A DNA stretch of 64,000 nt, taken from contig NZ_CP155559.1 of NCBI RefSeq assembly GCF_022095615.2, positions 3,283,501 to 3,347,500 of the forward strand, given 5' to 3'. Of this stretch, positions 53,573 to 63,689 are shown piece after piece (position 1 is the stretch's first letter; the number at the start of each line of letters is the position of its first letter). A program made the position numbers and the translations under genes. Below the pieces are notes generated by a model. It had not been told where the DNA came from. It worked only from the letters and a program-made list of their open reading frames with translations, and did not search any database. The DNA is from Bacillus thuringiensis (GTDB taxonomy: Bacteria; Bacillota; Bacilli; Bacillales; Bacillaceae_G).

Positions 53573-54379
53573 TTACAACGGTAAATCCCTCTTCTTAAAC
53601 ACTACAATCGCTACGATGAAAATACAAAGTGCTCCAACAATTAAACCTATACTCACTGGCCATATATTATACGTTCCTTCAGCAATTTCTTTCGGACGAA
53701 ATAGCGTAAATAATGATATATTTCTCATCCACTCTAACTTATCACTTAATTTACCTACCATATCTAATGCGAAAAATAAAATAGTTAAACTCGCTGAGTA
53801 GCTAAGTGCCTTTCTTTCGTCATTACATATACAAGAAAAGAAAAATGAATAAGCACTAACGACTAAAAATATGAGCCCTCCAACAACATTTATCTTCAGA
53901 AATAATTCTTTATTTAAGTTATTATCTTGTAGAAACCACTCTGCACCTACTATACCCGCTACATACGTAACAGTTACTATAATTAGTAGTCCCAATATGA
54001 GAATAGACGCTTGTGTAATAGCAATTTGCACTCTAGATACAGGCGTTGCGAGCAAGTATGCCATCGCCCCTTTATCTACATGACGAGCAATTAAATGCGT
54101 TGCAACTGTTACACAAAAAATTGTTAATATGATAATAAACAATAGACTATAATATTCGCCAGCTAAAAAATCCATTACGTTTTGAATCGGACTTTCCATG
54201 CCAACAATTTTTTTCACACTATCAGGCATTGCACTTATTAATTCATTTAATCCTTTCGCCGATACCATTGAAGGAAATATCCAAATTAACAACCATAGAT
54301 ATAGCGCTGCACCAGTTGCATAACTCAAAATACTTTTTTGTGTTTCTTTCAAACTAGCTAAAAACAATTGCTTATTCAT
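53573..54379 (-). CDS. ABC transporter permease (ABC-2 type)
   Basis: A 268-residue membrane protein with six hydrophobic helices and large external loops, in the ABC-2 export permease pattern (for example KGAMAYLLATPVSR following helix 2, as in Bacillus multidrug or antibiotic exporters). It partners with the ATPase gene, with which it overlaps by eight bases. Because the pair is controlled by a divergent TetR regulator with two operators, it is probably an inducible exporter; the substrate is unknown. Confidence 0.85.
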   Translation of the reverse strand: MNKQLFLASLKETQKSILSYATGAALYLWLLIWIFPSMVSAKGLNELISAMPDSVKKIVGMESPIQNVMDFLAGEYYSLLFIIILTIFCVTVATHLIARHVDKGAMAYLLATPVSRVQIAITQASILILGLLIIVTVTYVAGIVGAEWFLQDNNLNKELFLKINVVGGLIFLVVSAYSFFFSCICNDERKALSYSASLTILFFALDMVGKLSDKLEWMRNISLFTLFRPKEIAEGTYNIWPVSIGLIVGALCIFIVAIVVFKKRDLPL

Positions 54380-55265
54380 GCTTTATCCCTTCTTTCTTAT
54401 CGTAATAATGCATAAATAAATGTTCTAAATCCATTGCTCTCGTTTGAAGTGCCGTGACATTATAGTTTGACAGTGTTTGTAAAACAGCTTGATAATTTCC
54501 TTGTACAATAATCGATGCTTCTCTTCCTTTCACCGCTTCAAACTGCAAATTACATTGCGCCAGAGATTCAATCTCTTCTTGCGATGATACGGTTACATCT
54601 ATTACCTGTCGTCTCACACTTTGTAAATCATGAATATTTTCAACCGTCACAAGACGACCATCTTTAATAATCGCTACTCGATCACACGTACGCTCAATTT
54701 CAGTGAAAATATGCGACGACATAAGAATTGTTTTTCCTCTTTGTTTTTCCTCTACTATTAAATCTATAAATACTTGCTGCATAAGAGGATCGAGTCCTGA
54801 TGTCGGTTCATCTAAAATTAACACTTCCGGATCATGCATAAAAGCAGCAACAATTCCTACTTTTTGTTTCATACCTTTAGACATTTTTCGAATCGGTGTT
54901 TTTACATCAAATTGTAGACGTTCTATTAATTCATCTCGTCTTTTCGTATCCTTTAGCCCACGCATTCCTTGCATTAACTTTAAAAACTCTAAACCGTTCA
55001 TTCCCTCTATAAAAGAGATTTCACCCGGTAGATAGCCAACTTCTCTTTGAATTTTTGCAGCATCTTTCCAACAATCTAATCCAAAAATTGTCGCTTTACC
55101 AGCTGTTGGTTTTATAAATCCCATTAAATTACGAATCGTTGTGGATTTCCCGGCACCATTCGGTCCTAAGTAACCGAATACTTCACCTTCTTTTACATCA
55201 AATGTAATATGAAACAAGCCTTTCCCATTTGAAAATTGTTTTGTGACATTTTGAACTGAAATCAT
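54372..55265 (-). CDS. ABC transporter ATP-binding protein
   Basis: A 297-residue ABC ATPase. Walker A is GPNGAGKS at 34-41, the signature is MSKGMKQK at 128-135 and Walker B is VLILDE at 148-153. The H-loop is in MSSHIFTE. A C-terminal extension of about 90 residues is typical of ABC-2 exporter ATPases. The next gene, with an 8-bp overlap, is its permease. Its promoter lies in the divergent region shared with the TetR gene, between two palindromic operators. Confidence 0.92.
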   Translation of the reverse strand: MISVQNVTKQFSNGKGLFHITFDVKEGEVFGYLGPNGAGKSTTIRNLMGFIKPTAGKATIFGLDCWKDAAKIQREVGYLPGEISFIEGMNGLEFLKLMQGMRGLKDTKRRDELIERLQFDVKTPIRKMSKGMKQKVGIVAAFMHDPEVLILDEPTSGLDPLMQQVFIDLIVEEKQRGKTILMSSHIFTEIERTCDRVAIIKDGRLVTVENIHDLQSVRRQVIDVTVSSQEEIESLAQCNLQFEAVKGREASIIVQGNYQAVLQTLSNYNVTALQTRAMDLEHLFMHYYDKKEGIKHE

Positions 55266-55279
55266 AATTCCACCTCATT

Positions 55280-55311
55280 TTTTGAAATATTTAATATGTG
55301 ATATTTCAAAA
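55280..55311. promoter_or_regulatory. TetR operator 1 (proximal to ABC genes)
   Basis: Arms TTTTGAAATAT/ATATTTCAAAA (11 bp, perfect) with a 10-bp spacer. It nearly matches operator 2. Confidence 0.7.
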
Positions 55312-55346
55312 TCATTGTACTCCTCATCTTTCATATCCGCAACAGA

Positions 55347-55380
55347 TTTTTGAAATATTTATATGTCCATATTTCAAAAA
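55347..55380. promoter_or_regulatory. TetR operator 2 (proximal to the regulator gene)
   Basis: Perfect 12-bp arms TTTTTGAAATAT/ATATTTCAAAAA, 10-bp spacer. It is 68 bp centre to centre from operator 1 and 50 bp before the regulator's start. Confidence 0.7.
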
Positions 55381-55429
55381 TATTGTTTCCCATTATTTTT
55401 TCTTGTATATTTTAATTGAGGTGATTGCA

Positions 55430-56023
55430 TTGAACGGCTTTGAAAGAGTGAAAGAAAAGAAAAAACGTGCCATTAAAGAAGCAGCTTTCGTATTATTTTC
55501 AGAACGCGGATTTAATGAAGTGAAAATAGAGCATATTGCAAAGGAAGCAAATGTTTCTCAAGTTACCATTTATAATCATTTCGGAAGTAAAGACGCGTTA
55601 TTTAGAGAACTTATACAGGAATTTATAACATCTGAATTTCAATATTATAAAAAACTTGCAGAAGAAAAATTACCTTTTCATGAGATGATGCAAAAAATGA
55701 TTGTAAGAAAAATGAATACGGGCGGGTTATTCCAACCTGACATGTTGCTACAAATGATGCAAAGAGACGAAGAACTCAAAGAATTTATTTATAAGTATCA
55801 AAGCGAAAAAATCCTGCCTTGGTATATAGAAATATTAGAACAAGCACAGAAAAAAAATGAAATTAACCCTCACCTTACTAAAGAAATGATGTTACTGTAC
55901 ATTCAAATGTTCACTAAGTTAGGTGATGATTTTGGGGCACAGCTTCTTGAAAGAGATCGCGAAAAACATATACAAGATATCGTTACGATGTTCTTTTATG
56001 GACTGTCCGTCCCCCAAAAATAA
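55430..56023 (+). CDS. TetR family transcriptional regulator
   Basis: A 197-residue TetR regulator. The DNA-binding domain is at about residues 10-56 with helix-turn-helix IEHIAKEANVSQVTIYNHFGSKDALF; the rest is an all-helical ligand domain. I choose TTG 55430, 6 bp after GAGGTG, because the HTH then has normal position; the frame is open further upstream without a good ribosome site. It is divergent from the ABC exporter genes, and two near-identical palindromes in the shared region are likely its binding sites, so it probably represses both itself and the exporter. Confidence 0.88.
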   Translation: MNGFERVKEKKKRAIKEAAFVLFSERGFNEVKIEHIAKEANVSQVTIYNHFGSKDALFRELIQEFITSEFQYYKKLAEEKLPFHEMMQKMIVRKMNTGGLFQPDMLLQMMQRDEELKEFIYKYQSEKILPWYIEILEQAQKKNEINPHLTKEMMLLYIQMFTKLGDDFGAQLLERDREKHIQDIVTMFFYGLSVPQK

Positions 56024-56049
56024 TTTTTCTAAAGAAGAAATAAAATCAC

Positions 56050-56089
56050 AAAAAAGCCCTTTGGATATTTAATACTCCAGGGCTTTTTT
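56050..56089. terminator. Bidirectional terminator between TetR and WYL regulator genes
   Basis: Stem AAAAAAGCCCT with its complement plus GGA/TCC pairing, with A- and T-runs on both sides. Confidence 0.85.
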
Positions 56090-56117
56090 CATGTCAAAAA
56101 AATGACTAAAACTAACT

Positions 56118-57062
56118 TTATCTTAACGAAGTTAAATGCTGCTGTATAGATAATACCTTATTATAAATTAACTCCTTTAGCATAACGGGCTGAATTGAGA
56201 TAATCGTTTCACCGAAATTCAGAAAATAGTTCGAGATAAAATCAACTTCTTGTTTGTTAAAGTAGCCTGTTATAATGTAATTTTCATTTTCTTTTTGTAT
56301 CTCCATGGATGGATAATTCTCTTTATCAAAAATATCTTTTCCTTTTTGATTAACAATGACAATAAAATCAGTTGCATCAGGTTTTCTATGAAAAGTAGTA
56401 AGATAACTTAATAATTCTTCAAGATTTTTTGGATTCGTATTACTTGTTTCCACAATAGAAAGAATTTTATCACATCTAATTATTTGAACATGATTTGTCT
56501 CAAAATTAAAGATTTTAGCATACCACTGACCAAATTTAGATTCTATTCGAATAAATTGGGCAACCAATGCTTTCTCCTCGTCTTTTTTTAAGTATATTAA
56601 ATGATAAACTCGCTCAGCAAAAATCCCCTGTAAAATTTCTTTTAAGAACGGACTAAAATTACTATGATTTGTTACTTCAAAAGAAAGTGTTCGTTCCATA
56701 ATTGAAATATTTTTACTCACATTATCAGGTAATACATGTTTAAATTTATTTTCAAGCGCCATACTTTCTATATTAAATGGTTTCGTCTTATATCCATTTA
56801 ATGTAAGAATCGAAAAGTATAGCGCATACATTTCATCCACACTAAAATAAATTGGCGATAGCACACTATTTTCTATAATTTTATAACTTCCATTTCTACC
56901 TAATTCAGAATATATTGGTACACCTATTTCTTCCAATGATTGAATATCTCGCAACGCGGTACTTTTAGAAATATCATATCTAACCATTAAATCTTTTAAA
57001 TTAAAATATCTTTTATTATTTAAGAAAATAAGCATATCATTTATTCGTTCCGTTTTTTTCAT
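56118..57062 (-). CDS. HTH/WYL-type transcriptional regulator (YafY-like)
   Basis: A 314-residue regulator with an N-terminal DeoR-like winged helix (residues 1-60; LKDLMVRYDISKSTALRDIQSLEEIGVPI) and a WYL-like sensor domain over the rest, ending in VMLKELIYNKVLSI. This pattern fits YafY-type regulators of Bacillus. It is divergent from the VOC gene at 57145 with only 82 bp between them, so it may control that gene. Confidence 0.83.
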   Translation of the reverse strand: MKKTERINDMLIFLNNKRYFNLKDLMVRYDISKSTALRDIQSLEEIGVPIYSELGRNGSYKIIENSVLSPIYFSVDEMYALYFSILTLNGYKTKPFNIESMALENKFKHVLPDNVSKNISIMERTLSFEVTNHSNFSPFLKEILQGIFAERVYHLIYLKKDEEKALVAQFIRIESKFGQWYAKIFNFETNHVQIIRCDKILSIVETSNTNPKNLEELLSYLTTFHRKPDATDFIVIVNQKGKDIFDKENYPSMEIQKENENYIITGYFNKQEVDFISNYFLNFGETIISIQPVMLKELIYNKVLSIQQHLTSLR

Positions 57063-57144
57063 ATTCCCCTCCCGAAAGATGTCATGTTTTGAAACCTTTT
57101 TAGTCTATATTATAATTATTAACTAATAAAGGAGTTATAAATTT

Positions 57145-57588
57145 ATGAATTTAGAAATAGCTATTTTTCTTTCAATGAATGGGCAAGCAAGGGAGGCAAT
57201 TAATTTTTATACACGTAATTTAGAAGCCAAGAAGTTAATGATTGTTACGTATGAAGAACTTGCGAAAAGAGATCGTTCTTTTAAAATTACAAGTGAAAAT
57301 AAAGATCATATTGCTCACTCTGTTTTACAAATTGGGAATACAAAGCTAATGATAGCAGAAAATACAATGAATCCTAATGAACGTTATAACGTTGGAAATA
57401 ACATGTCACTTTGCATTCAAAGCGCTAATTTAGAAGAAATACAAAGATTTTATAATAATTTAACTTCCGATAAGAACGTGAAGATACTCTCTCCACTAGA
57501 AAAAAATATATTTAGTGAAGCATATGGGATTATTGAAGATCCTTACGGCATACAAATTCAGCTAATGTATGACAAACGATTAAACTAA
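57145..57588 (+). CDS. VOC family protein, PhnB-like
   Basis: A 147-residue VOC protein of the PhnB type. It opens with AIFLSMNGQAREAINFYTRNLEAKKL, has HSVLQIGNTKLMIAENT in the middle and ends with YGIIEDPYGIQIQLMYD. PhnB-like VOC proteins are abundant in Bacillus and rarely characterised; they may act in detoxification or small-molecule binding. AAGGAG precedes the ATG by 12 bp. The divergent WYL-type regulator is its likely controller. It ends at the hairpin at 57618. Confidence 0.85.
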   Translation: MNLEIAIFLSMNGQAREAINFYTRNLEAKKLMIVTYEELAKRDRSFKITSENKDHIAHSVLQIGNTKLMIAENTMNPNERYNVGNNMSLCIQSANLEEIQRFYNNLTSDKNVKILSPLEKNIFSEAYGIIEDPYGIQIQLMYDKRLN

Positions 57589-57617
57589 ATAATTAGTCAT
57601 ATTCACATATTCCTAAT

Positions 57618-57647
57618 AAAAAAGACACGAAATTCGTGTCTTTTTTA
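57618..57647. terminator. Terminator after the PhnB-like VOC gene
   Basis: Stem AAAAGACACGAA/TTCGTGTCTTTT followed by a T-run on the plus strand; an A-run on the left also allows minus-strand use. Confidence 0.85.
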
Positions 57648-57648
57648 T

Positions 57649-57805
57649 TTTATCCCGCTTTAATGGGCAGTAAGACCCCCACCTTAAAATGCAGCGAAAG
57701 CAAAGAATTTAAGTGGGGGATCAACTGCCCATAAAAGTCCGATTGGTTCAACTAATAATCAGTGGGGGATGAACAAAACCCCCACTGATTAAAGCTTCAC
57801 TTTAT
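57649..57805 (+). repeat. Full-length bcr1-type element, copy 1
   Basis: A 147-bp core (57654-57800) lies between direct TTTAT copies at 57649-57653 and 57801-57805, the flank known for bcr1 in the B. cereus group. It begins CCCGCTTTAATGGGCAG and contains long internal inverted repeats, including TAATCAGTGGGGG with its complement. The stop codon of the adjacent oxidoreductase gene lies inside it. Confidence 0.85.
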
Positions 57806-58828
57806 AGGAATGACTCTACCCGTTTCACTACTTTCAATCGCTAATTGAATAAGTCGAATAACTTCTAAGCCTTCTTGTGCTGTTACAGGTGGTTTCTCAC
57901 CATTTACAATACTATCTCTTACACCTTTATAATACATGTCATAACAGCCAATTTCTGTCGAAATACGTTCTAGCTTTTCTTCCGTATCTAAAGTAGCAAA
58001 GTTCTCTTCAGCGTCTACTCCATAACCGTTATCGCCTGGCTTCATTCCATTTGTTAATTGTTCTTCCTGTGAATCCATACCGTATTTCACGATAGAACCT
58101 TTATCACCATGCAGTGTAAAGTGTGGACCTGCTTGCTTTACGTAACTGCTACTATGTAAAATGACACGCTTTACTCCGTAATGAAGTACAACATGGAAGT
58201 AATCATCAATTTCTGCGCCTGGTCGTTGTTTGATTACATCTGCACTTATTGCATCTGGTTTCCCAAATAATGATAATGCTTGGTCAATTAAATGCGAGCC
58301 TAAATCATATAATATTCCTGATCCTGGTAAGTTTTTTTCTCTCCAGCGATCACGTACATTCGGGCGGAAACGATCGAAATGCGCTTCATATGCGTATAGA
58401 TTCCCTATTCTATTTTCTTCTAACAATTTCTTTACCGTTAAGAAATCATTATCAAAACGACGATTATGATATACACTTACTACCACATTATGTTGCTCTG
58501 CTAATGAAATAAGCTCTTCTCCTTCTTCAATTGAAACAACAAACGGCTTTTCTACAACAACATGCTTACCGTTTAATATCGCTTCTTTTACATACGGGAA
58601 ATGAGTTGTATTCGGCGAAGTAATGACCACTAAGTCAATATCAGCTCGCTTCACCAATTCATCAATCGTACTAACAACGTTAGCGTTCGGTAATGTTTCT
58701 TTTACTACCTCTTCTTTTGAAGATAGTACGGCACGAATCTCATATTCTTCTATCGTTTGTAATAATGGGATGTGAAATGTTGTACTAGAAAATCCAAATC
58801 CTACAATCCCTACACCTATTTTTTTCAT
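57797..58828 (-). CDS. Gfo/Idh/MocA family oxidoreductase
   Basis: A 343-residue oxidoreductase. The N-terminal Rossmann fold opens with KIGVGIVGFGFSSTTFHIP, and VVEKPFVVS near residue 95 contains the conserved Lys-Pro of the family. The C-terminal half is the alpha/beta dimerisation and substrate domain, with PGSGILYDLGSHLIDQA. Such enzymes oxidise or reduce sugars and inositols with NAD(P); the substrate is unknown here. The last two codons are inside the TTTAT flank and the stop codon is inside bcr1 copy 1, while bcr1 copy 2 ends 12 bp before its ribosome site. The ATG follows GGAGGG by 5 bp. Confidence 0.9.
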   Translation of the reverse strand: MKKIGVGIVGFGFSSTTFHIPLLQTIEEYEIRAVLSSKEEVVKETLPNANVVSTIDELVKRADIDLVVITSPNTTHFPYVKEAILNGKHVVVEKPFVVSIEEGEELISLAEQHNVVVSVYHNRRFDNDFLTVKKLLEENRIGNLYAYEAHFDRFRPNVRDRWREKNLPGSGILYDLGSHLIDQALSLFGKPDAISADVIKQRPGAEIDDYFHVVLHYGVKRVILHSSSYVKQAGPHFTLHGDKGSIVKYGMDSQEEQLTNGMKPGDNGYGVDAEENFATLDTEEKLERISTEIGCYDMYYKGVRDSIVNGEKPPVTAQEGLEVIRLIQLAIESSETGRVIPIK

Positions 58829-58840
58829 GTTGTCCCTCCA

Positions 58841-58994
58841 TTTATCCCGCTTTAACGGACAGTAAGATTCCTACTCAAAATTCAGTGAACGCGAGGGAGT
58901 TAAACGATAGAACAACTGCCCGTAAATGCCCGATTGGTTCAACTAATAATCAGTGGGATAAAGAAAATCCCCACTGATTAAAGTTTCATTTTAT
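58841..58994 (+). repeat. Full-length bcr1-type element, copy 2
   Basis: A 144-bp core (58846-58989) lies between TTTAT copies at 58841-58845 and 58990-58994. It has the same orientation and ends as copy 1 (CCCGCTTTAACGGACAG... TAAAGTTTCAT) but differs in the middle, so it is not a recent copy. Confidence 0.85.
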
Positions 58995-59055
58995 GAGAAC
59001 GATTTCATTCAGTTATTATAACAAGACTATTGTTATGTACATAATAATTTGCCTA

Positions 59056-59090
59056 GAAAAAAACATCTTGCCATTATTCATAGCAAGATG
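59056..59090 (-). terminator. Terminator of the parEC operon
   Basis: Stem CATCTTGC/GCAAGATG with an 11-nt loop, followed by T7 on the minus strand, 6 bp after the parC stop. Confidence 0.8.
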
Positions 59091-59096
59091 CTTCCT

Positions 59097-61520
59097 TTAT
59101 TCCGGTCGTTTTTTCGTCCACGTTTCTATAACTTCACCAGTATCGTTAACATCTAGTACTAAACTACCGTTACTATACCGGTCTTTATTTCGATACGCTT
59201 TCGGATCAATTTCTTCTACAATGTGTTTCTCAGTCTTCATATATACTAGTTCATCGTCTCGAACAATTTCAATACCGACAATACGGTATGGATTACGTTT
59301 TAACTCTTTGAAAATAACAAGGCCTCGCTTCGCCCTCGTTGATTTCTCAATTTCTGATGCTTTTAGACGTTTTACAGCACCTCGTTGCGTAACAAGAATA
59401 AGTTGATCTTTTTCACCATTTAATGGCTTACCAGAAGCGACATAATCATCTTCTTTTAAATTAATTGCTTTCACACCAGCGGCCCTTACACCGACTGGAC
59501 TTACTTCATCTTCATGGAAAATAAGTGCATATGCACCATAGGTTGCAAGAACAATATCACTCGTTCCATCTGTTGCAAATATATCTACAACATAATCATC
59601 TTTTTTCAAATTCACAGCGACGAACGCTCTTGAATAACGCTGAACTTTATATTGGTTTAATTCTGTTTTCTTAATCATACCATTTCGTGTAACAAATACG
59701 ATAAATCGTTTTTCTTCTTCAAAATTCGGTACGACGGTCGCCCAAATAATCATTTCATCCCGCTCGAGTGAAACGAGATTCGCAACGTGTTGACCTAAAT
59801 CTTTCCAACGAATTTCTGGCATTTCATATACTGGCAGATATATATAGTTTCCTTTATTCGTAAATAATAGGACTGTCTCTGTCGTGTTCGTATCGAATCG
59901 CTCCAGTAAGATGTCACCCTCTTTCATACCGAAGTCTTTCCCGTTCGATGCATTATGTGAACGCCAACCTGTTCGTTTCACATATCCTTCTTTCGTTACA
60001 GTAACGATGACATCTTCCTGCGGAATCATCACTTCCACATCGATTTTAATTTCCTCAATTTGTTCTTCAATAATAGCACGGCGATCATCACTATATGTTT
60101 TCTTTACTCTCTTCAAATCTGTTTTAATAACTTGAAGAAGTCTTTTTTCACTTTGTAAAATTGACTGTAACTCTATAATCTTCTTAGTAAGCTCGTCTGA
60201 TTCTTGTTCTAACGCCGTAATATCTGTATTTGTTAAACGATATAGTTGCAACGAAACAATTGCTTCTGACTGCGCTTCTGTAAATCCAAATTTCGTACTT
60301 AAATTATCTTTTGCATTACGCTTATCTTTAGAAGCACGGATTGTTTCAATCACTTCATCTAAAATCGATAATGCTTTCTTTAAACCTTCTACAATATGTT
60401 GACGATTTTCTGCTTTTCTTAATTCATATTGTGAGCGTCTCGTAACAACTTCTTTCTGATGCCCAATATACGCATCCAAAATCTTAGGTAGTGTCATAAG
60501 TGTCGGACGACGATTATTTATCGCTACCATATTAAAGTTATATGGAATTTGTAAATCTGTATTCTTATATAAATAATTTAAAATACCTTCGGCATTTACT
60601 TCTTTTTTCAGCTCTACAACGATGCGAAGACCTGTACGATCTGTCTCATCACGTACTTCAGCAATTCCATCTAGTTTTTTATCTAGACGCAATTCATCCA
60701 TTTTTTTAACAAGGTTTGCTTTATTTACTTCATACGGAATTTCTGTAATAACGATTTGTTGCTTACCACCGCGGATTGTTTCAACTTCCGCTTTTCCGCG
60801 AATAATAATTTTACCTTTTCCTGTTTCATACGCTTTTTTGATACCATCAATCCCTTGAATAATACCACCTGTCGGGAAATCTGGTCCTTTCATAACTGTT
60901 AATAAATCATCAACCGTACTATTCGGCTTATCAATACGCATCATCGTCGCATCAATTACTTCTCCAAGGTGATGCGGAGGAATTTCTGTTGCATAACCAG
61001 CTGAAATTCCTGTCGATCCGTTCACTAATAAATTTGGGAACATTGCCGGTAATACAACTGGTTCTTCACTCGTATCATCAAAGTTTGACACAAATTCTAC
61101 TGTTTCTTTATCAAGATCACGTAATAACTCAGATGCGATTGGTGATAAACGGGCTTCTGTATAACGCATTGCCGCTGCTGGATCGCCATCAACACTACCA
61201 TTATTACCATGCATTTCAACTAAAACATTACGTACTTTCCAAGTTTGACTTAAACGTACCATCGCCTCATATACAGAGGAATCACCGTGTGGATGGTAGT
61301 TACCGATAACATTACCAACTGTTTTAGCTGATTTTCGAAATGCTTTATCATGTATATTTCCTTCTACATACATAGAATATAAAATACGTCTTTGTACAGG
61401 TTTTAGACCGTCACGCGCATCTGGAAGCGCGCGATCTTGAATAATATATTTACTATAACGTGCAAAGCGGTCACCTAACACGTCTTCAAGCGGGAGGTCA
61501 TGAAACTTCTCTGCCTGCAT
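59097..61520 (-). CDS. parC: DNA topoisomerase IV subunit A
   Basis: An 807-residue type IIA topoisomerase subunit that cuts and rejoins DNA to decatenate daughter chromosomes with ParE. The catalytic tyrosine is Tyr120 in [10 protein letters not shown]. The quinolone region reads [12 protein letters not shown] around Ser81 and Glu85, which are the usual sensitive residues, so no resistance change is seen. The C-terminal beta-propeller covers about residues 490-807. The gene starts 1 bp after the parE stop. Confidence 0.96.
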   Translation of the reverse strand: MQAEKFHDLPLEDVLGDRFARYSKYIIQDRALPDARDGLKPVQRRILYSMYVEGNIHDKAFRKSAKTVGNVIGNYHPHGDSSVYEAMVRLSQTWKVRNVLVEMHGNNGSVDGDPAAAMRYTEARLSPIASELLRDLDKETVEFVSNFDDTSEEPVVLPAMFPNLLVNGSTGISAGYATEIPPHHLGEVIDATMMRIDKPNSTVDDLLTVMKGPDFPTGGIIQGIDGIKKAYETGKGKIIIRGKAEVETIRGGKQQIVITEIPYEVNKANLVKKMDELRLDKKLDGIAEVRDETDRTGLRIVVELKKEVNAEGILNYLYKNTDLQIPYNFNMVAINNRRPTLMTLPKILDAYIGHQKEVVTRRSQYELRKAENRQHIVEGLKKALSILDEVIETIRASKDKRNAKDNLSTKFGFTEAQSEAIVSLQLYRLTNTDITALEQESDELTKKIIELQSILQSEKRLLQVIKTDLKRVKKTYSDDRRAIIEEQIEEIKIDVEVMIPQEDVIVTVTKEGYVKRTGWRSHNASNGKDFGMKEGDILLERFDTNTTETVLLFTNKGNYIYLPVYEMPEIRWKDLGQHVANLVSLERDEMIIWATVVPNFEEEKRFIVFVTRNGMIKKTELNQYKVQRYSRAFVAVNLKKDDYVVDIFATDGTSDIVLATYGAYALIFHEDEVSPVGVRAAGVKAINLKEDDYVASGKPLNGEKDQLILVTQRGAVKRLKASEIEKSTRAKRGLVIFKELKRNPYRIVGIEIVRDDELVYMKTEKHIVEEIDPKAYRNKDRYSNGSLVLDVNDTGEVIETWTKKRPE

Positions 61521-61521
61521 G

Positions 61522-63486
61522 TTATTCCACCTCCGTCTCCATAATCATTTCATTTTCTAAAATATTTCCTTCTTCTTGCATACCAAATTGTACATTTCGT
61601 TCGATCCATTTACGGCGAGGTTCTACTTTATCACCCATCAATGTCGTAACTCGGCGCTCCGCTCTTGATGCATCGTCAATTTTCACACGAATCAACGTAC
61701 GCGTTTCAGGATTCATAGTTGTTTCCCATAATTGATCGGCATTCATTTCGCCAAGTCCTTTATAGCGCTGCAGCATGTAGCCTTTACCGACTTTTTTTGT
61801 TACACCATCTAATTCTTCATCAGACCATGCATACTCTATCACTTCACTCTTACCTTTTCCTTTACTTACTTTGTATAAAGGAGGAAGTGCAATAAATACT
61901 TTGCCAGCTTCGATAAGTGGTTTCATATATCTGTAGAAGAACGTTAGTAACAATACTTGAATGTGCGCACCATCTGTATCAGCATCGGTCATAATTACAA
62001 CTTTATCGTAGTTAATATCTTCAACAGCGAATTCATTCCCTACACCACCGCCAATAGCGTAAATGATTGTATTAATTTCTTCATTTTTAAAGATATCAGC
62101 AAGTTTTGCTTTTTCTGTATTGATTACTTTACCACGTAACGGTAATACCGCTTGGAAACGTCGGTCTCGACCTTGTTTCGCGGAACCACCAGCAGAGTCA
62201 CCCTCTACTAGGTACAGTTCATTTTTTTGCGGGTTACGTGATTGTGCTGGTGTTAACTTACCACTTAATGTACCTTCTGATTTCTTTTTCTTTTTACCAG
62301 TACGTGCTTCTTCTCTCGCTTTACGAGCAGCCTCACGTGCCTGCGCTGCTTTAACTGCCTTTCTCACAAGAAGTGTAGCAACATCCGGGTTTTCTTCTAA
62401 GAAGTAAGCTAAATGCTCAGATACAATTGCATCAATTGAAGAACGAGCTTCACTTGTACCAAGTTTCCCTTTCGTTTGCCCTTCAAACTGAAGTACTTCT
62501 TCTGGTACACGTACAGAAACGATAGCCGCTACACCTTCGCGAATATCTGTACCTTCTAAATTTTTATCTTTTTCTTTTAATAACGATACTTTACGAGCAT
62601 ACTCATTGAACACACGCGTCATTGCTGTTTTAAATCCAGCTTCGTGTGTTCCCCCATCTTTTGTACGTACATTATTTACAAACGAAAGAATGTTTTCTGA
62701 ATAGCCATCGTTAAACTGGAATGCTAACTCTGCTTCAATTCCGTTTTGTTCACCAGTGAAGTATACAACCGGATGAATCGAATCTTTCTCTTCATTTAAG
62801 TATGAAACGAAAGCTTCAATTCCTGTTTCATAATGAAAGACATCTTCTAAATCATTACGTTCATCTTTTATCGAGATTTTCATTCCTTTTAATAAGAATG
62901 CAGATTCACGTAATCTCTCACATAATGTTTCATAATTGTAATTTGTTGTACTGAAAATAGTTGTATCTGGTTTAAAATGTATTGTTGTACCAGAATCTTT
63001 CGTCTTCCCGATCTTCTCCAGTGTCGTTGCAGGAATACCACCATTTTCAAAGCGTTGTTCATAAATATTTCCGTCACGTTTAATCGTCACTACTAACCAT
63101 TCTGACAAGGCATTTACAACTGATGCCCCGACACCATGTAAACCACCACTTGTTTTATAGCCACCTTGACCAAACTTACCACCGGCATGAAGTACAGTTA
63201 AAATGACTTCAGGTGTAGGTTTCCCAAGTTTATGCATTCCCGTAGGCATTCCTCGCCCTTTATCAATAACGCTAATACTATTATCTTTATGTATTACGAC
63301 AGAAATTTCGTCGCCAAATCCCGCTAACGCTTCGTCAACGGAGTTATCTACTATTTCATATACTAAATGATGCAATCCACGGCTATCCGTACTCCCGATA
63401 TACATACCCGGGCGTTTTCGAACGGCTTCAAGTCCTTCTAACACTTGAATTGCATCTTCATTATATTGGAACTGATGCTTCGCCAA
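61522..63486 (-). CDS. parE: DNA topoisomerase IV subunit B
   Basis: A 654-residue ATPase subunit of topoisomerase IV. It has the GHKL ATPase motifs ([13 protein letters not shown] near 44-56 and [13 protein letters not shown]), the transducer domain and the TOPRIM domain with [18 protein letters not shown] and DADTDGAHI. The K/R-rich insert [15 protein letters not shown] is typical of Bacillus ParE. I start at TTG 63486, 8 bp after AAAGGGG, rather than at 63510. Its promoter region holds a LexA-type box. Confidence 0.95.
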   Translation of the reverse strand: MAKHQFQYNEDAIQVLEGLEAVRKRPGMYIGSTDSRGLHHLVYEIVDNSVDEALAGFGDEISVVIHKDNSISVIDKGRGMPTGMHKLGKPTPEVILTVLHAGGKFGQGGYKTSGGLHGVGASVVNALSEWLVVTIKRDGNIYEQRFENGGIPATTLEKIGKTKDSGTTIHFKPDTTIFSTTNYNYETLCERLRESAFLLKGMKISIKDERNDLEDVFHYETGIEAFVSYLNEEKDSIHPVVYFTGEQNGIEAELAFQFNDGYSENILSFVNNVRTKDGGTHEAGFKTAMTRVFNEYARKVSLLKEKDKNLEGTDIREGVAAIVSVRVPEEVLQFEGQTKGKLGTSEARSSIDAIVSEHLAYFLEENPDVATLLVRKAVKAAQAREAARKAREEARTGKKKKKSEGTLSGKLTPAQSRNPQKNELYLVEGDSAGGSAKQGRDRRFQAVLPLRGKVINTEKAKLADIFKNEEINTIIYAIGGGVGNEFAVEDINYDKVVIMTDADTDGAHIQVLLLTFFYRYMKPLIEAGKVFIALPPLYKVSKGKGKSEVIEYAWSDEELDGVTKKVGKGYMLQRYKGLGEMNADQLWETTMNPETRTLIRVKIDDASRAERRVTTLMGDKVEPRRKWIERNVQFGMQEEGNILENEMIMETEVE

Positions 63487-63513
63487 ACTCCTTGCCCCTT
63501 TCCTAATCAAATC

Positions 63514-63527
63514 AGAACATATGTTTC
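63514..63527. promoter_or_regulatory. LexA/DinR-type operator at parE
   Basis: AGAACATATGTTTC matches the B. subtilis DinR/LexA consensus CGAACRNRYGTTYC at 13 of 14 positions and lies between the promoter and the parE start. It predicts DNA-damage induction of parEC. Confidence 0.65.
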
Positions 63528-63533
63528 TATTAT

Positions 63534-63563
63534 AGAATAACGCCTCGACTATAGTTTTGGCAA
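63534..63563 (-). promoter_or_regulatory. Predicted promoter of parEC
   Basis: Minus-strand TTGCCA (63558-63563), 18-bp spacer and TATTCT (63534-63539). A TATAAT at 63529-63534 is an alternative -10. Confidence 0.4.
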
Positions 63564-63601
63564 GTTATCTTATCTCTTTTATATACCATTTTCAATAGAA
63601 A

Positions 63602-63625
63602 AATCCTTGTTTTTTCACAAGGATT
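63602..63625 (-). terminator. Terminator of the 31-aa membrane peptide gene
   Basis: Stem AATCCTTGT/ACAAGGATT with a 6-nt loop, followed by a T-run on the minus strand. Confidence 0.7.
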
Positions 63626-63689
63626 CCTCTAGGCTACTATTTCAGAAAAATAATCGTTTGTCAACGAGAAATGGATATGTATGCCAAGA

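Noticed and set aside
57649..58994. bcr1 copies considered as a small CRISPR, riboswitch or integron attC site
   Set aside because: The TTTAT flanks, about 145-bp cores and matching ends fit the known bcr1 repeat; no cas or integrase gene is near.
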